NCBI GenBank assembly: GCA_021307315.1
Contig: JAJSPD010000099.1
Span: forward strand, 83,245 to 147,244
Direction: 5' to 3'
Origin: Bisporella sp. PMI_857
Lineage: Eukaryota > Ascomycota > Leotiomycetes > Helotiales > Helotiaceae
DNA: 64,000 nucleotides
Position 1 is the stretch's first letter. Each line of letters starts with the position of its first letter. Below are positions 22,943 through 34,420 of the stretch, piece after piece. The notes under the pieces were generated by a model. That model saw only the letters and a program-made list of their open reading frames with translations. It was not told where the DNA came from and did not search any database. A program made the translations under genes and the position numbers.

Positions 22943-23882
22943 GCTTTTCTTGTACTTAGCCCCTTCAAATGTATTTCGTACGCTGTTGCAAAAGTCTGCT
23001 AGCTGTGTTATCCTTAGGTTTGTTTTGCAAGTTGTGTAGTAGTGCTTTAGCGCGGCCCTTCGTAGTATAATTGAAAAAGCTTTGAAATAGCCGTTTATTA
23101 AGAGCTTTGCTTTTTCACATAAATCGACAAAAATGCCGTATTTGTAGTCGAAACTGTCGCTATCTCCGCCGTACTTCTTTTTCTTTGTGTATAGTTTCGT
23201 GAGTCCAATCAGATTAAGTCTTTGATTTTTTAGCCGAAGCGTTCGTTGTTTGTCGTTTTGCTCGTTCCTGTTATTAGCAGATTGTAGTCGTTGATATTCG
23301 GAATCAAAAGCACCTGCTGGCCAAGCTGTCCACTTTTTTATACCCGCTATAAGATTGTCTGCAATAAGTCGTCTGTTTTTCGGAATCTATACGCTGTTTT
23401 TAAGCAGATAATTTCTCAGCAGTTTCGTCTTTGTTGTAGTCTTTTTGTAAATTGCCGAAGTAAAGTTTTCGAAGTCGGCTTTTCAGTATTCGAAAAGGTC
23501 GATGCTTTGGAGTTCTTGTTCGCTGTAGTTATTGATTTTGTCGGTAATATAGCCGATTATATCGTTTGTTGTAGCCGTTGCTACTTTGTTCGCTGACCAA
23601 ATGTTGGCTTTTTCGTCTCTTTCCTTTTGTCCGAGTTTTACCTCAACTGAGCTTGCTATTGCGTCTGTAAAGGGTTTTGGAGAGTTTGCAAAGGATTTGT
23701 GCGTTTTTGAAAGGAAACTGACGCGTAAATTAACGTGTTTTTGTTGTCTGAACCCGTAGCGTCAGACTAACTTAACCCCTACGGCGCCAAGTCGTTGTTA
23801 TTCTGTCTCTACGACACAGACTCTTCACGGGTGATATTCCCTCCCTACGGCAGCGAATCTTCGTGTTGACCTAACTGATCAG

Positions 23883-24008
23883 TGTCGGTTCAAACGGTAT
23901 TGCAATACTTTGTGATGATAGACGTTGTTGTTATTATTCTCTATCTAAGCGCTAGCTAGTCATACGCTCGGTGAGTCATGTGATCTCACTAGTGCCTTAG
24001 TACCAACA
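23883..24008 (-). repeat. 5' LTR of copia element 1
   Basis: Identical to the 3' LTR. The adjacent internal sequence (minus strand CTGATCAGTTAGGTCAAC) does not match the half-tRNA primer site used by the other two copia elements here. Confidence 0.95.
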
Positions 24009-24129
24009 GCAGTAGATCGAAAACCACGACCGCCGAGGCTTGAAATTAATGTTGGACCCTGCGCGCTGCAACGCTGAGGAGCAAATACGTAATCTGGGCA
24101 AAGTTGAGCACTTTAACCAGCATATTTAC

Positions 24130-24613
24130 CTTGCTTCTGTCCTATATTTCACGCTCATTGATAATAGGAGCGGCCATGTAGCCATTCTCGACCAGCCAGA
24201 TAAGGTGCTTGTTGTTGACGGGGAAAGGAGTACCGTTCCTCGGGTGCAATATGACACCGCCCATATCGGCGAAGAAGGCATGGCGCATCGTCCAGTCTGG
24301 ATGATTCAGCTTCTTAAAGCCTTGAACTCCCCTGTGCGCGCTTTCGTACTGACCGGCCGCTGCGCCAAGAACGAATTCTGGGCCCCCGATGGCATAAGCC
24401 ATCCAGCGCAACTTTCGAGTGAAGATACTCAACTTGCCATCTGTCTTTGCAGGAAGATTAAGGCAGAGCATGGTCCACGAGCACAGAAAGACCGTGAAGA
24501 GAGAGGTCCATAGGATATTGATAGTGCCGTGGTTGTCTGGCTGGGAAGTCCACTCGGATATGAAGGGGTCATTAGAGGCACTCGCAGGTAGGTTTAGAAG
24601 CCAGTGGTCACTA
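24130..24613 (-). pseudogene. First exon of a fungal multi-pass membrane protein, truncated
   Basis: The minus strand reads SASNDPFISEW, GTINILWTSLFTVFLCSWTM, LRWMAYAIGGPEFVLG, WTMRHAFFADMGGVILHPR, TPFPVNNKHLIWLVENGY, INEREI, then TAG at 24142-24144 and DRSK before a GTAAAT donor. The blocks are those of a common uncharacterised fungal membrane family. TAG probably replaced CAG. No downstream exon is present: the copia element sits 120 bp further on, and the sequence beyond its other end is unrelated. The upstream start is uncertain. Confidence 0.72.
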
Positions 24614-25325
24614 GCACATATCTAGAGTCAACATTGTTTCGAAACAAACGGGATACTGAATACATTACCTGAGATTCAGCTGCCGTTGAAATAGGTGATA
24701 CATCTCGAGGTCCTTGAGAAGGAGTCCAAGGACTCATCTAAAAAGATAGACTGATTGAAAAAATGAGAGATCAGGTGGCAAAGCTGTTATAAATGGCAGC
24801 AAATGGCTTTCTAGTTGGAAGCTGAGACTCCAACCACAATTATTAGGTATAAGCGAGGTACCGAGAGCGTCAGATATCCACAGCGAGGCCTTTCCCCCGG
24901 CCGATGCGCAAGACCGAATGTGGAAACCTCTCGCATCAGGCTAAGGCTGATTGCCAGAATAACTAAGTTGTACCATATACAGGACAAATAAGAGTGCGCA
25001 ATTTATCGCGCAACACCTGTATTACCTACCTTTGGTACTAGTTGGCTAGCAAAAGGCTATACCCCATCCACAACCGCAAGATCCCGAGAAAGGGAAAAGC
25101 TTGGTTGTAAGATTGGAAAATAAACGGTGGTCTGCAAGATCCATGCTACGTGTGTAAGTGCGCGGGAGCCTTATTGTTACAAAAAGAAACGGCTTCTTTC
25201 TTTTTTCCGTTAATTTTCAGCTTCCCTGCTCTACCTCCACCCGTTTTCCAGCAACTTGTTGCCTGTGGATAGAGAGTCAGCGGGAGAGTTGTGCCAAATA
25301 CCCAGCAGGCACATTGCTTACCAAC
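24614..25325. other. Intergenic
   Basis: Divergent space between the membrane-protein relic and the PAQR gene. No recognised features. Confidence 0.4.
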
Positions 25326-26208
25326 ATGGAATCCAAAATGAGACGAAGAGGATCGATGCCAACTCAGATTGACAGCGCTGAGCGACCTAGTCCCTACATT
25401 TCAGACGATGCTACCCTGCTGCAAAAAGCCAAGACGCGAGTTCTTCTTCTCTTCGACGAGCTGCCAGAATGGGCAAAGGACAACGAGTACATTCTTTCCG
25501 GTTGGAGGCCAGAGACGAATTCATACTGGGAATGCATCAAGAGCATGGGATGCGTCCACAATGAAACTGGCAACATATATACCCATCTCTTTGCAGCCAT
25601 CTGGATGGCTATGCTGGGGTCATGGTGGAGCATGTACGCAAAGGAGCGGTATCCAGCCACCAATTCCGACGATGCATTCGTCTTTTTCTTCTTCTTAGGT
25701 GGGACGGTTTGCTACCTTCTTTCAACGGCCTACCATGTTCTATCCAACCATTCGCATGCAACGCATCTCTTTTGCCTCAAGCTCGATTTTCTGGGCATCC
25801 TCACTGTCACTGCTGGATGCTTCCCGCCGGGTCTCTGGTATGCTTTTCCGTGCGCCTCACGTCAAGTGAAGTTCACTTGGGTTGCTGTTGGTATTCTTTT
25901 CTCATTCAGGCTCTCTCTCCTTTCAGACGCCTAAGAAAATAAACAGGCCAGGTAGCTAACCAACTAGTTTTAGATCGACCTTACTGCCCAATTCCTCGCC
26001 GCCATCGTCGCCCTCTTTGTAAAATCCTTCCAAGCCCCCAACATGCGACCGCTCTGGGCTCGTCTTCTCTGTCATGGCGTCTTTCAGCATTTTACCAATT
26101 ATAATCAAGATCTTTGAAGTCGGTTGGTCGCGTGCTGGCGCTGAGTACGGAGCTTCGTTGCACGCTTTAACTATTCTTATATATCTATGCTCTGTGACTA
26201 CCTACGCG
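25326..26208 (+). pseudogene. PAQR / hemolysin III-like gene, frameshifted and 3'-truncated
   Basis: Exon 1 is 25326-25886 and exon 2 is 25974-26208. The N-terminus (LLFDELPEWAKDNEYILSGWR), NIYTHL, and the first metal-site block LLSTAYHVLSNHSH are those of PAQR/AdipoR-like seven-helix proteins (yeast Izh family; lipid and zinc homeostasis). In exon 2 the frame IDLTAQFLAAIVALFVKSFQAP shifts at an extra base near 26052-26055, after which VFSVMASFSILPIIIKI continues in another frame. A donor GTAAGT follows at 26209, but the last exon with the second His motif is missing because an LTR element begins at 26278. The gene is inactive. Confidence 0.82.
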
Positions 26209-26277
26209 GTAAGTGTCTCTCTCCCTCTCGCTGGGTCGGAAATCTACTAGATTAGAATTTTTAGTCTTGCTAATATC

Positions 26278-27165
26278 TGTTGGAATGCATGTAAATAGTT
26301 TTCACGTGATCCACCGGATCACCGGAATTGTGAGACCTCGTTCTCACCCCAACTCGCGAGACCGTAGCTAATTATTATTATTCCTTTTAACGTGCTGTAT
26401 CAGTCGGGGACTATGTAACACGGCCAGGGCACTCGGGCCTAGCAATTCGGTTGGGGTGTTGACAATATATACTAAGTCTCGAGAGTAAAAAGGAAAAAGC
26501 AGGAGCACAAGTACCCTACAAGGACTGTACTAGCCAATATTAATAGACCAGTAGCCTTAACATACTCTTTCCAAAAACCTCTCATATATTCCAGTGAGTG
26601 TTGGGGATCGAGTCCCAATAAAAAAGAGTCCTTCCTTCACGTCCCGTCGATTCTTTCGTTCCCTATACGTCTTTCTCCATTACAGCCTTCGCCTTGTCGA
26701 CTTTTCTCCGCGATCCTTCCTCCGGCCATGGGTATGTATCTATCGAAGGTACGAGCCGCCCAAATGCTTGTGTTGTAATCTTGTTGTACGTGTAACTTTC
26801 GACCGTTCTTCCGGTTCACTTCCTCAGCCTTTCCACGTTGTGTGTTCCGAAACTCGTATAGTAAACAGGCGCAAATAGTTGAAAGCTGGTTCGAGAGTAG
26901 CTAAAGTCGTGTTTCAACTCGTTTTTCAGTGTTGTAGAGGGTTTGTTGTTGAATCGAAGTGATACCTCTCATAGAAGAACCTCTGGCCTTGGCGTGAAAA
27001 CTCTGCTCCTCCCTTCACTTTGGCCCCAGAAATCCTCCCACATCACTGTTTGGGCTGAATCTCGGCTCTGGAATCGTTATTAAACTGCCTCAGGAGAGTA
27101 ATATTGATTCCAGGTTCGTAGAGGGCACCGCATACAGGTGTTCAGCCATCGCCCTCCGAGACCGT
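26278..27165 (+). mobile_element. 5' LTR and leader of a second LTR retrotransposon family, truncated
   Basis: A 316-bp LTR-like segment (26278-26593) begins TGTTGGAA and ends TTCCA. It is followed by TTGGGGATCGAGTCCCA (about 26600-26617), which looks like a primer-binding site matching the T-arm and acceptor of a tRNA. The following 550 bp has no recognised coding and no 3' LTR is found in the window. The insertion lies in the last visible PAQR intron. Confidence 0.6.
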
Positions 27166-27185
27166 AGCTAAGAACAATCAAGACT

Positions 27186-27289
27186 TATCCACCAACCTCA
27201 ACGAGCATACTAGCACTGCGCTGAGATCGCGGTGCTACGTGCCCTCAGGTTAAAGAATAAGTAATTACTGCAACCCGGGTGTTCCCACA
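27186..27289 (-). repeat. LTR fragment shared with 59292-59389
   Basis: TTATCCACCAACCTCAACGA through AGTAATTACT to GTGTTCCCACA matches the segment at 59292-59389, whose end GTTCCAACA is a typical LTR terminus read on the minus strand. Confidence 0.65.
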
Positions 27290-27427
27290 ATATCCTTTAT
27301 TACGAAACAGCTGCGATTGACAGAGTCGTAGAAGCCTAGATATTTCGACATCTGCGGCCATTCGCATTAAATATTCCACGTAGGCATGGCGATTGGGCTT
27401 ACGGTTCACTTTTTGGAGTTCGTCAGG
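27290..27427 (-). pseudogene. Left part of a host exon split by copia element 2
   Basis: The minus strand reads DELQKVNRKPNRHAYVEYLM and RMAADVEISRLLRLCQS before running into the LTR fragment at 27289. It joins in frame to 34656-34720 once the element and one target copy are removed. I do not recognise the family. Confidence 0.55.
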
Positions 27428-27662
27428 TATTATGTAAGGCAGCGCCCCTGAATTGCCAAGGCGAAGCTCGGTTGAGCTCACCGCCTCTTGGCGGTGTGCT
27501 CTAAGCGACTAGTCATCACGTGCGGGAAGCTTTATATTACGCGATAGTTTCTCTTTGTACTTAGAACTCAATTCAACCTTTTTACCTGTATTGACCTACA
27601 GCTCTACGAGCTACAATACACTCTCTGCTACGCTCTATTGAATTCACGTACACAACGCAACA
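27428..27662 (+). repeat. 5' LTR of copia element 2
   Basis: 235 bp, nearly identical to 34421-34655. Not visibly A-enriched, in contrast to the interior. Confidence 0.88.
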
Positions 27663-27675
27663 GTTATGAGCCCGG
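27663..27675 (+). promoter_or_regulatory. Primer-binding site, half tRNA-iMet type
   Basis: GTTATGAGCCCGG directly follows the LTR and is complementary to GGGCTCATAAC of the initiator tRNA anticodon arm. The same site follows the LTR of the gag-only element at 43461. Confidence 0.75.
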
Positions 27676-30600
27676 TTGCAGCTATTAAAGCTTCCGAATC
27701 CGCACGTTGTGCTCGTTTAGAACGTAGCTTTTGTTATTTGACTTCTTTCAACCAACATCACCATCATCACCAAGCAGCCCAACGACACCGATATAAGCGA
27801 CGAGCTTTCTACAAAGCTATCTCTAGCTCTGCCAAAGAAAGTTCTTTTCAAAGACAGAAAAAGCTAGCCGCCATAATACAACCAGCTCTTGTAGCAATCC
27901 CGAATAAAGTCGGTGTAGCATTTAATCGATCCAAAAGCCGAAAACGCTATTAACTCTCTGGAACAATGAAAAAAAAAACCTCGGATTAAAGATATGCGCC
28001 TAGCACTCCAAAAACAAAAAATAAAAACTTACGAGCGTGCGAAACAGCATAAAAACTTTAAAAAAGCCAGCCGCCGATAAACTTTCAATCCAGTTTAGCA
28101 ACACTAGCAAATATAAAAAAAAATACAATATTCGATTCAAAAAACATACGATAAAGTAGCGTACTACAACGCTTTGTCGAATTAATACTAGGCTGTTTGG
28201 AAATAAGTTTATTATACAGTCGACAAAACAATTCTTCACACGTCACTACGTCGCTTTTGCAAGCAGCACATACACTTCTCAGGCGCTCGTACGAGCACTG
28301 CAGCAAAAACTGGCACTTCGGAAATGAGCATTACACACTGCTAAAAAAAATACAGCGTGCTGAAAAAAGCCAAACAAAAAAGGTGAGCACGCAACTTAGT
28401 ACGCGAATGAATAAAGCGTATCAAACGGCGAAAGCCTACAAAGTAAGCGACGTTAAAAGCGTTATAGCTACTAAAGATTTTTTAAAGCTTTATGTACAAG
28501 CTAGCACCAGATTAAGCGCGCGCCGAGCTAGCAAAGTTAATTCGCGCAAACGAGCTCGGCAAACTTCACAATTATTACAAAATACAGCAAATAGTTTTAG
28601 CTTTAGTTCACGAAAACAATTTAAACAAGTTAAAAAAACCCCGGAATTTTTGCTACTTTAAAAAAGCGCTTAAACAACCAAAAAGCAAAAGCCAACTTAA
28701 AGCAAAGCTCGAGCGAACTAACGACTGTCTGTACAAAAAAAAAAGTAGTTACAAGTAACAACTACAAAACTGCGATTGCTGAAGTACGTGCTTACAAAAA
28801 AACAAACGCTTATATCAAAAGCCTGTAACGAACTCAAGTGCGAAAAAATCAAAAAGCGCTTAAAAAAAAAAAAAAAAAGCTTTACGCTTTAAACTCAAAA
28901 AAAAAAGTAGCTTAAAAAAAACGAAAATGCTACGCAAAAAAAAAGTTTTCGAAAACAAATTCTTAAAGCCGTAAACGCAGCGATTATAAATCCAACCTTA
29001 TAAAAAACATCCAACAAGTTTACGCAACGCTTAAAAGCACAAAACACTCGCTTTTAAAAGCACTTTTTGGACAATTGTAATGCTATACATTTAGTAAATG
29101 CAAAAAAACTTCTGGAACTAGAATTTTTCAAAAAAACAACAAGTAACGAATGCGTAAAAGCAAAAAGTTTTACTTCTTATTTTCGAGCGCGAAAAGCGCA
29201 GAATCAAAAACGCTTTGCGAAAAAAAAAAGCCAATACGAAAAATTTAGTTTTTCAAACGTTGCAGTAGTCGATAATTTCATGTCAATATTGTTTCGAAAG
29301 CTCGTTTGCGAAATGCTAAAATTTATACACAAGTTTCGACTGTTGCTGAAATTTAAAACAAAAAAAAAAATATTGTATTAAAAAAACTAAAACGCCGATT
29401 TAACATAGTTTTCTTAAAATACAAATTGCTTTTTTTTGTTTCTTTTTCTCAAAATCTCTCTATCATGATATTTCAACAATAAAAAAACGAGTCAAGCAAA
29501 ACTTCCGAAAATCGAAAAATAAGCTTAATCCGCAAACTGACAGCAAGCATATATAGCATGCAAAAGCAAAACATCTCGGCCCGGCAACTCTGAAACACTG
29601 GTTAAAAATGCAAAAAACGTCAAAATTAACGGCATAAAACGAGTAAACTGTCAACACTGTGCTTTAGCGCACGCATCACAAGTTGTAAACCGTCGCACAT
29701 CGAAACACAAGTCACCGCAGCCGTTTTACAAAATTTCTTAAGATTTATTTAACTTTGTCAAAAAATATCAAAAAACTCGCTATTACTAGTAATTAAAAAC
29801 GAATACAGTAAAAAGCTTTTTAAGTATGCTATAATAAACAAGTCAAAAACTCAAATCTTTAACATCCTAAAACAATTCAAGCATTAAGTCAACAAACAGT
29901 ATACTTTATCAATTTACAAAATTCGACACAACAATAACACGTCGATAATCTTTATTAATAAAAAGTCGGCATATCAATTGTAAGCAAAAAAAAAAAGCAT
30001 CGAAATTAAACTTACTCCGACGTACACGCACGAAAACAACAGCAGCGCAGAAAAAACAGAACAAAAAGCAATCACACGCTCGATCAAAATAAAGCTCGAA
30101 GCAAACTTGCCTGAAAAGTTATAGCCAAAAACAGCGTTAGCAAACATTTACCTGTACAATAAAAGCCTTCGAAAGTTCACAAGTAAAAATCGCCGAATAA
30201 AGTACTAAACACATAGTTCCGCAACTACTTCCGGTAGTATAACCCTGCACTCGTTAAGCGTATTACTAACGACTTAAAACCGGATTAAAACGAAATTTAT
30301 GTGTATAAAGCGCGCGCATACCCATTAATAAAAAAAAAAAAGCAAACAAGCAAAAAAAAAACTTTAAAGTAAAACCAAAAAAACATATCGAATATTTAAT
30401 TAAATACTGTACTTCCAATATTTACAAAATCTGAATTCCTCAGCTCGACAAAGTTATTACTACTCGAAATATAACGTTCGACGAAAACATTCTTTACTCT
30501 CCAAAATTCGAAAAAGTAAAAAGCCAACTACTTAGAATTATACGAAACATTATCGAAATAATCGAAAAAAGCAAAAAAATTCAAAACGCTAAACTTGTTT

Positions 30601-31662
30601 TTGAAAATGTAAAGTCCAGGACTTAAAGCTTGTCCAGCAATCAAAAAAAACCTCTAACTCTCAAAAAAGCACAAAACTTTCAAGCAAAGCTTTACGGAGC
30701 CAAAACTCGGAAGTAACAACGCTCGAAAAATCAAAAAAAACACCTGCAAAAAACGAAAAACTTCTGACTCCCGAATCTACTCCAAAGCTAAACCGGATAA
30801 ACAAAAAGCAGTCAAAAAAAAAATTTCTGCTCCACAAAAACTTAGCAACCAACAAACAACAGCTCGAAAGCAAAAGCAAATAAACTATCCAAAAAAAAAT
30901 AGTAGTAATACAAATCGAAAGCCAACTCGTAAAACGCGTCACCTCGAAATTAATACTTAGCAAAAAACATCACAAAACCAAGCACAAAGTTAAACATCAA
31001 GTACTAAAAAAGCACAAAAATCCGTAAACAAAGCTCCAAAGCATACTTCGAATAAAAGCAGTGCTCATCACGAAAACCAAAAACAAAAAGCAACGGCACA
31101 ACCCAGAAAAAAACGCAAGCGCAGGATTCATAGCCCTGCGACTCGCTCAAGCAAAAAGCTACAAAAAAAAAGCCAAGAAAGCACGCCAAACAATACCAAC
31201 TTTGCTTTTACGAACAAAAAGCTGCTGTCTACAATACTCAGCAATCACAAGCACTAAACAGTGCCGGAACTTTATACTCGATTCTTTAACACTTTCTGGC
31301 AATCGCAAAAAAAATAGCCAAATAAACGAAACCCAGTAAAAACAGTACACGAAACAATCGAGCGCTCCGCCCTCAAATCGCTAGCTCTGGAAAGCGCTCC
31401 AAACTTGCCTCGTATTCATCTAAAAAATCTTCCTAAAACTCCGAAAAATTAAAAAAAGTTGAAAAAGCACATTGTTGAAAACTACTTCAAAACAAACGCT
31501 GAACTAGAATTACGAAATTTAAAAAGTCGAAACTGCTAGAAAGTAATCGAGCGCAGCCGAGTAACTACTAAGCCGATTCCTCTCAAATAAATATTCACGT
31601 ACAAACCAAACTCAGCAGAATTTCTAGTAAAATGTCGATCAAAAATAGTAGTAAAAAAAAAC

Positions 31663-33045
31663 TTGCAAAACAAAACAACAATCTTGTCAACCTACGCCGC
31701 AACGCTCGCAGCACGCTCTTTTCGAACAGCCATAGCGATAGCTGCACATTTTGATCTCGAAGTAAAACAATTCAATGTAATCAACGCTTTTATCAATGCC
31801 AAGCGCGAAAAAAGCAGTAAAACAGTAATTTGCCAACTCCCAAACAAGTTCAAACAGCCTAAAATATGTGTGCAAGTAAACCGAGCGCTGTACGAAATAA
31901 AAAATACTCCTACACTGTAGTTCAAAAAGTTTACGTCTACTCTAAAAAAGTTAAAACTAATAATGTGCGCAAAAAAGCCGTGTATATATATAAACAAGCT
32001 GCAGAAAATATTCGTAATCTTTTTTGTAAATAACGTACAAGTTCTCTACCACCAAAATAACGAAAAAGCGGCTAATTCGATAATCACCGGCTTAAAAAAA
32101 ACATATAAGCTGCAAAACTTAAAAAATGTAAAATAGTTTCTCGGAATAAAAGTAATTCGAAACCGAACAACGAAAAAAATCTGACTTGTTCATAACTCTT
32201 ACATCGAAAAAATCACAAAGCGGTTCAAATTGCTTCCTAGAAAATGTCCAAACACACCACTCCCTTCAGTAAAGCTCAAAAAGCACACCGAAAAAGCATC
32301 TCCAGCTTCAATTCAGAAGTTCCAAAAAAAAGTAAAGTCGGTGCTGTACACTGCAATCATGCTCCGACCAAACGTAGCATTCGCAGCTTCGCAATTATCT
32401 CACTTTTTAACTAACCCAAAGCCAAAACACCTAAAAGCTATAAACTAAACAATTCAATACCTGTACAAAACGCGTTTCTTAGCGATTCAATATAAAAAGT
32501 GCTCGAAAGCGCAAATAATCATAGCATCGAATACTTCTTTCGCGAATAACCCTAAAACTAGAAAATCATCACAAAAATATGTTTTTTCACTATTCGGTAA
32601 ATTAATTGCATAAAAAGCAGCCAAACAAAATACAGTCACCACTTCAACAACGGAAGCAAAGCTGCTTAGAGTAAAACGCACGAGTAAAAAAACTATAGCT
32701 CTTCAGCGTTTTTTCAAAGAAATTCAACTAAACCTAAGAAAGCTGTAAAACATCTATTGCGACAATCAACAAACAATCCGATTAATTGTAAAAAAAAACA
32801 AAAAAATCTCTACTAAGCTCCGGCATATCGACATACAAAATATGTAGCTGCGCCAGAAGCACCGCAAAAAAACGTTCCAAGTTTCATATTTGCCTACAAG
32901 CGATATGCCAGCTAACGGCTTGACCAAAAACTTACCTCGACAAAAATTCGAACACTTCAAAATTCTTCTCAACCTCCAAAACATAAAAGAAAAAATCGAG
33001 CAATTAAACATAAAAGCAAAAATCGAAAAGCACCTGGACAACTAA
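31663..33045 (+). pseudogene. Reverse transcriptase and RNase H relic of copia element 2
   Basis: The plus-strand translation gives YAATLAARSFRTAIAIAAHF, AINAF-type palm strand (NVINAFINAK), CVQVNRALYEIKN, FFVNNVQVLYH (the catalytic DD pair reads NN), VLYTAIMLRPNVAFAASQL, SHFLTN, then RNase H ASNTSFANNPKTR, TVTTSTTEAKLL, NIYCDNQQTIRL, STKLRHIDIQNM, and LPTSDMPANGLTKNL. Replacements against the family are Glu/Gly to Lys, Asp to Asn, Val to Ile and Trp to stop, all G-to-A. Only one clear C-to-T stop was seen (IN-stop-TIQYL near 32445). Confidence 0.85.
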
Positions 33046-33049
33046 TCAG

Positions 33050-34420
33050 GTGCTTAGTAATATACAAAATTACACTCTTTTGAATATTTCTTTTGTTTAT
33101 TTCACAAAACAAAGCAAAAAAATCTCAATGGCCTCAACCGGCCTCGAAAAAATCACATAAACACGAATTATAAAAACAGCGCTCTCTCAACTAATATACA
33201 TGCAAGTACGTTCCCAAGCCCACGGTTTAAAAAAACGAAGCTCCATCCACCACCACATCTATCAAAGTAACGTTCCCAAACCCACGGTTTATAAAGCCGA
33301 AGCTCTCTCTAAAATTAGCTCAAAGCCACGTCCACCGCGCAATAGCATAACTCGGCCAGCCGCTAGCGCGAAGCACCACCCAACACTCCTTCCTCCTCCT
33401 CCACCTCTATCAAAACCCGAAAAGCCCCACGAAACTTGTTAACTCTCTATACTCTAGTTAGCTTTGCCACTACAATTGCAATGCTCGTAAAGCAGCAAAA
33501 CCTACGGACTTGACCACCGAAATGGCCTCCAAAACCGCAGAAAAGCGGCAGGCGACAAAAAAAAAACAGCCGGAGCTGCAACACACGAGTGCCCCGCAAA
33601 ACACCGGACGCAGCGACCACCAGCTTTACCTGCTCTATTATAGCAAGCGCCGGTAAACTTACCTGCCAAAGCGCTGCGAACGCAACCAAAACAAGGGTCC
33701 ACACGGCAACCCGCGTTTTCTTCTTCTTCCTCTTCCTCCTCAACCGAGCAAGTAAAAGAAAAGCGAAAAGCGCAAGAACGGCGAAAAAGCAGAACCAACG
33801 GCTCGTCATCATCGTCGTCGTCGTCATCCTCCTCCTCCTCCGAAAAAAAAGCGAAAAAAAAAGAAAGAAAAAGAAAAAAAAAGAAAAAAAAAAAGACGTA
33901 GAAAAGAGAAAAAGCGAAAAAAGCGGGAGCAAAGCCGAGGGCGGAGCCATGCTCTGAAAGCAAAAAGCCGGAGACGGTAGTGCTCGAAAGAACAGCAGCG
34001 GCAGCACGACGAACAGCTATCTTTGCTGCCTTCCTTGCAGCTTTCTTCACCTTTTAGCGCTACATATGCAATTAGCACCCAGACTTTTAAGCGAAGTAAA
34101 TTTACAAAGTAAACTCGAAAAGCATACGACTCAAGCAATAAACGCTTAACAAGCAAAAAACGACAAAATATAAACACCACTTACAGCAAAATAAAAAGCA
34201 CTACGCTTCTTAGCCATAATTGCGATTGTTATTGTTAATAGTAATAATAGCTAAAAAGTTGTTTGGAGCTAGCAACGCGTAAGGTATTTATTTGTTTACT
34301 TAAAGCGTTGAAAAAGTTGCTCCCAGGCTCGGATGCGCGCGTATCCGTAATAAGCAACAACGAGAAGCCGAAACTAGTAAACAAGTGAACTTATCTAGGA
34401 ATAACCTCACTTAAAAAATG
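33050..34420. other. Unusually long 3' segment of copia element 2 with low-complexity runs
   Basis: 1.4 kb between the RNase H stop and the 3' LTR. It includes poly(A/G) and CTC/CGT-rich runs at about 33715-33955 that read as Lys-rich on one strand and Glu/Asp-rich on the other. No standard copia domain belongs here; it may be an extra captured or lineage-specific region. Confidence 0.5.

Larger units (their letters stand above)
18811..24008 (-). mobile_element. Ty1/copia LTR retrotransposon, 5198 bp, identical LTRs, stop-riddled
   Basis: Two 126-bp LTRs (18811-18936 and 23883-24008) appear identical and begin TGTCGG and end CCAACA. The flanking 5-bp target duplication is GCAGT (18806-18810 and 24009-24013). 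The coding strand is minus. Gag, protease, integrase, reverse transcriptase and RNase H lie in copia order. The visible pieces stay in one frame across 3.8 kb but are cut by many in-frame stops. Young LTRs with a dead coding region imply that a mutated copy was mobilised by proteins from another element. Confidence 0.93.

Noticed and set aside
18937..23882. Strict RIP or strict cDNA editing as sole cause of decay in copia element 1
   Set aside because: Both His-to-Tyr/Gln-to-stop (C-to-T at CA) and Gly/Glu-to-Lys (G-to-A) occur; the pattern is mixed and cannot be assigned by eye.
33200..34180. Lys-rich and Glu/Asp-rich frames as separate genes
   Set aside because: They come from simple homopurine runs inside copia element 2; no recognised domain.
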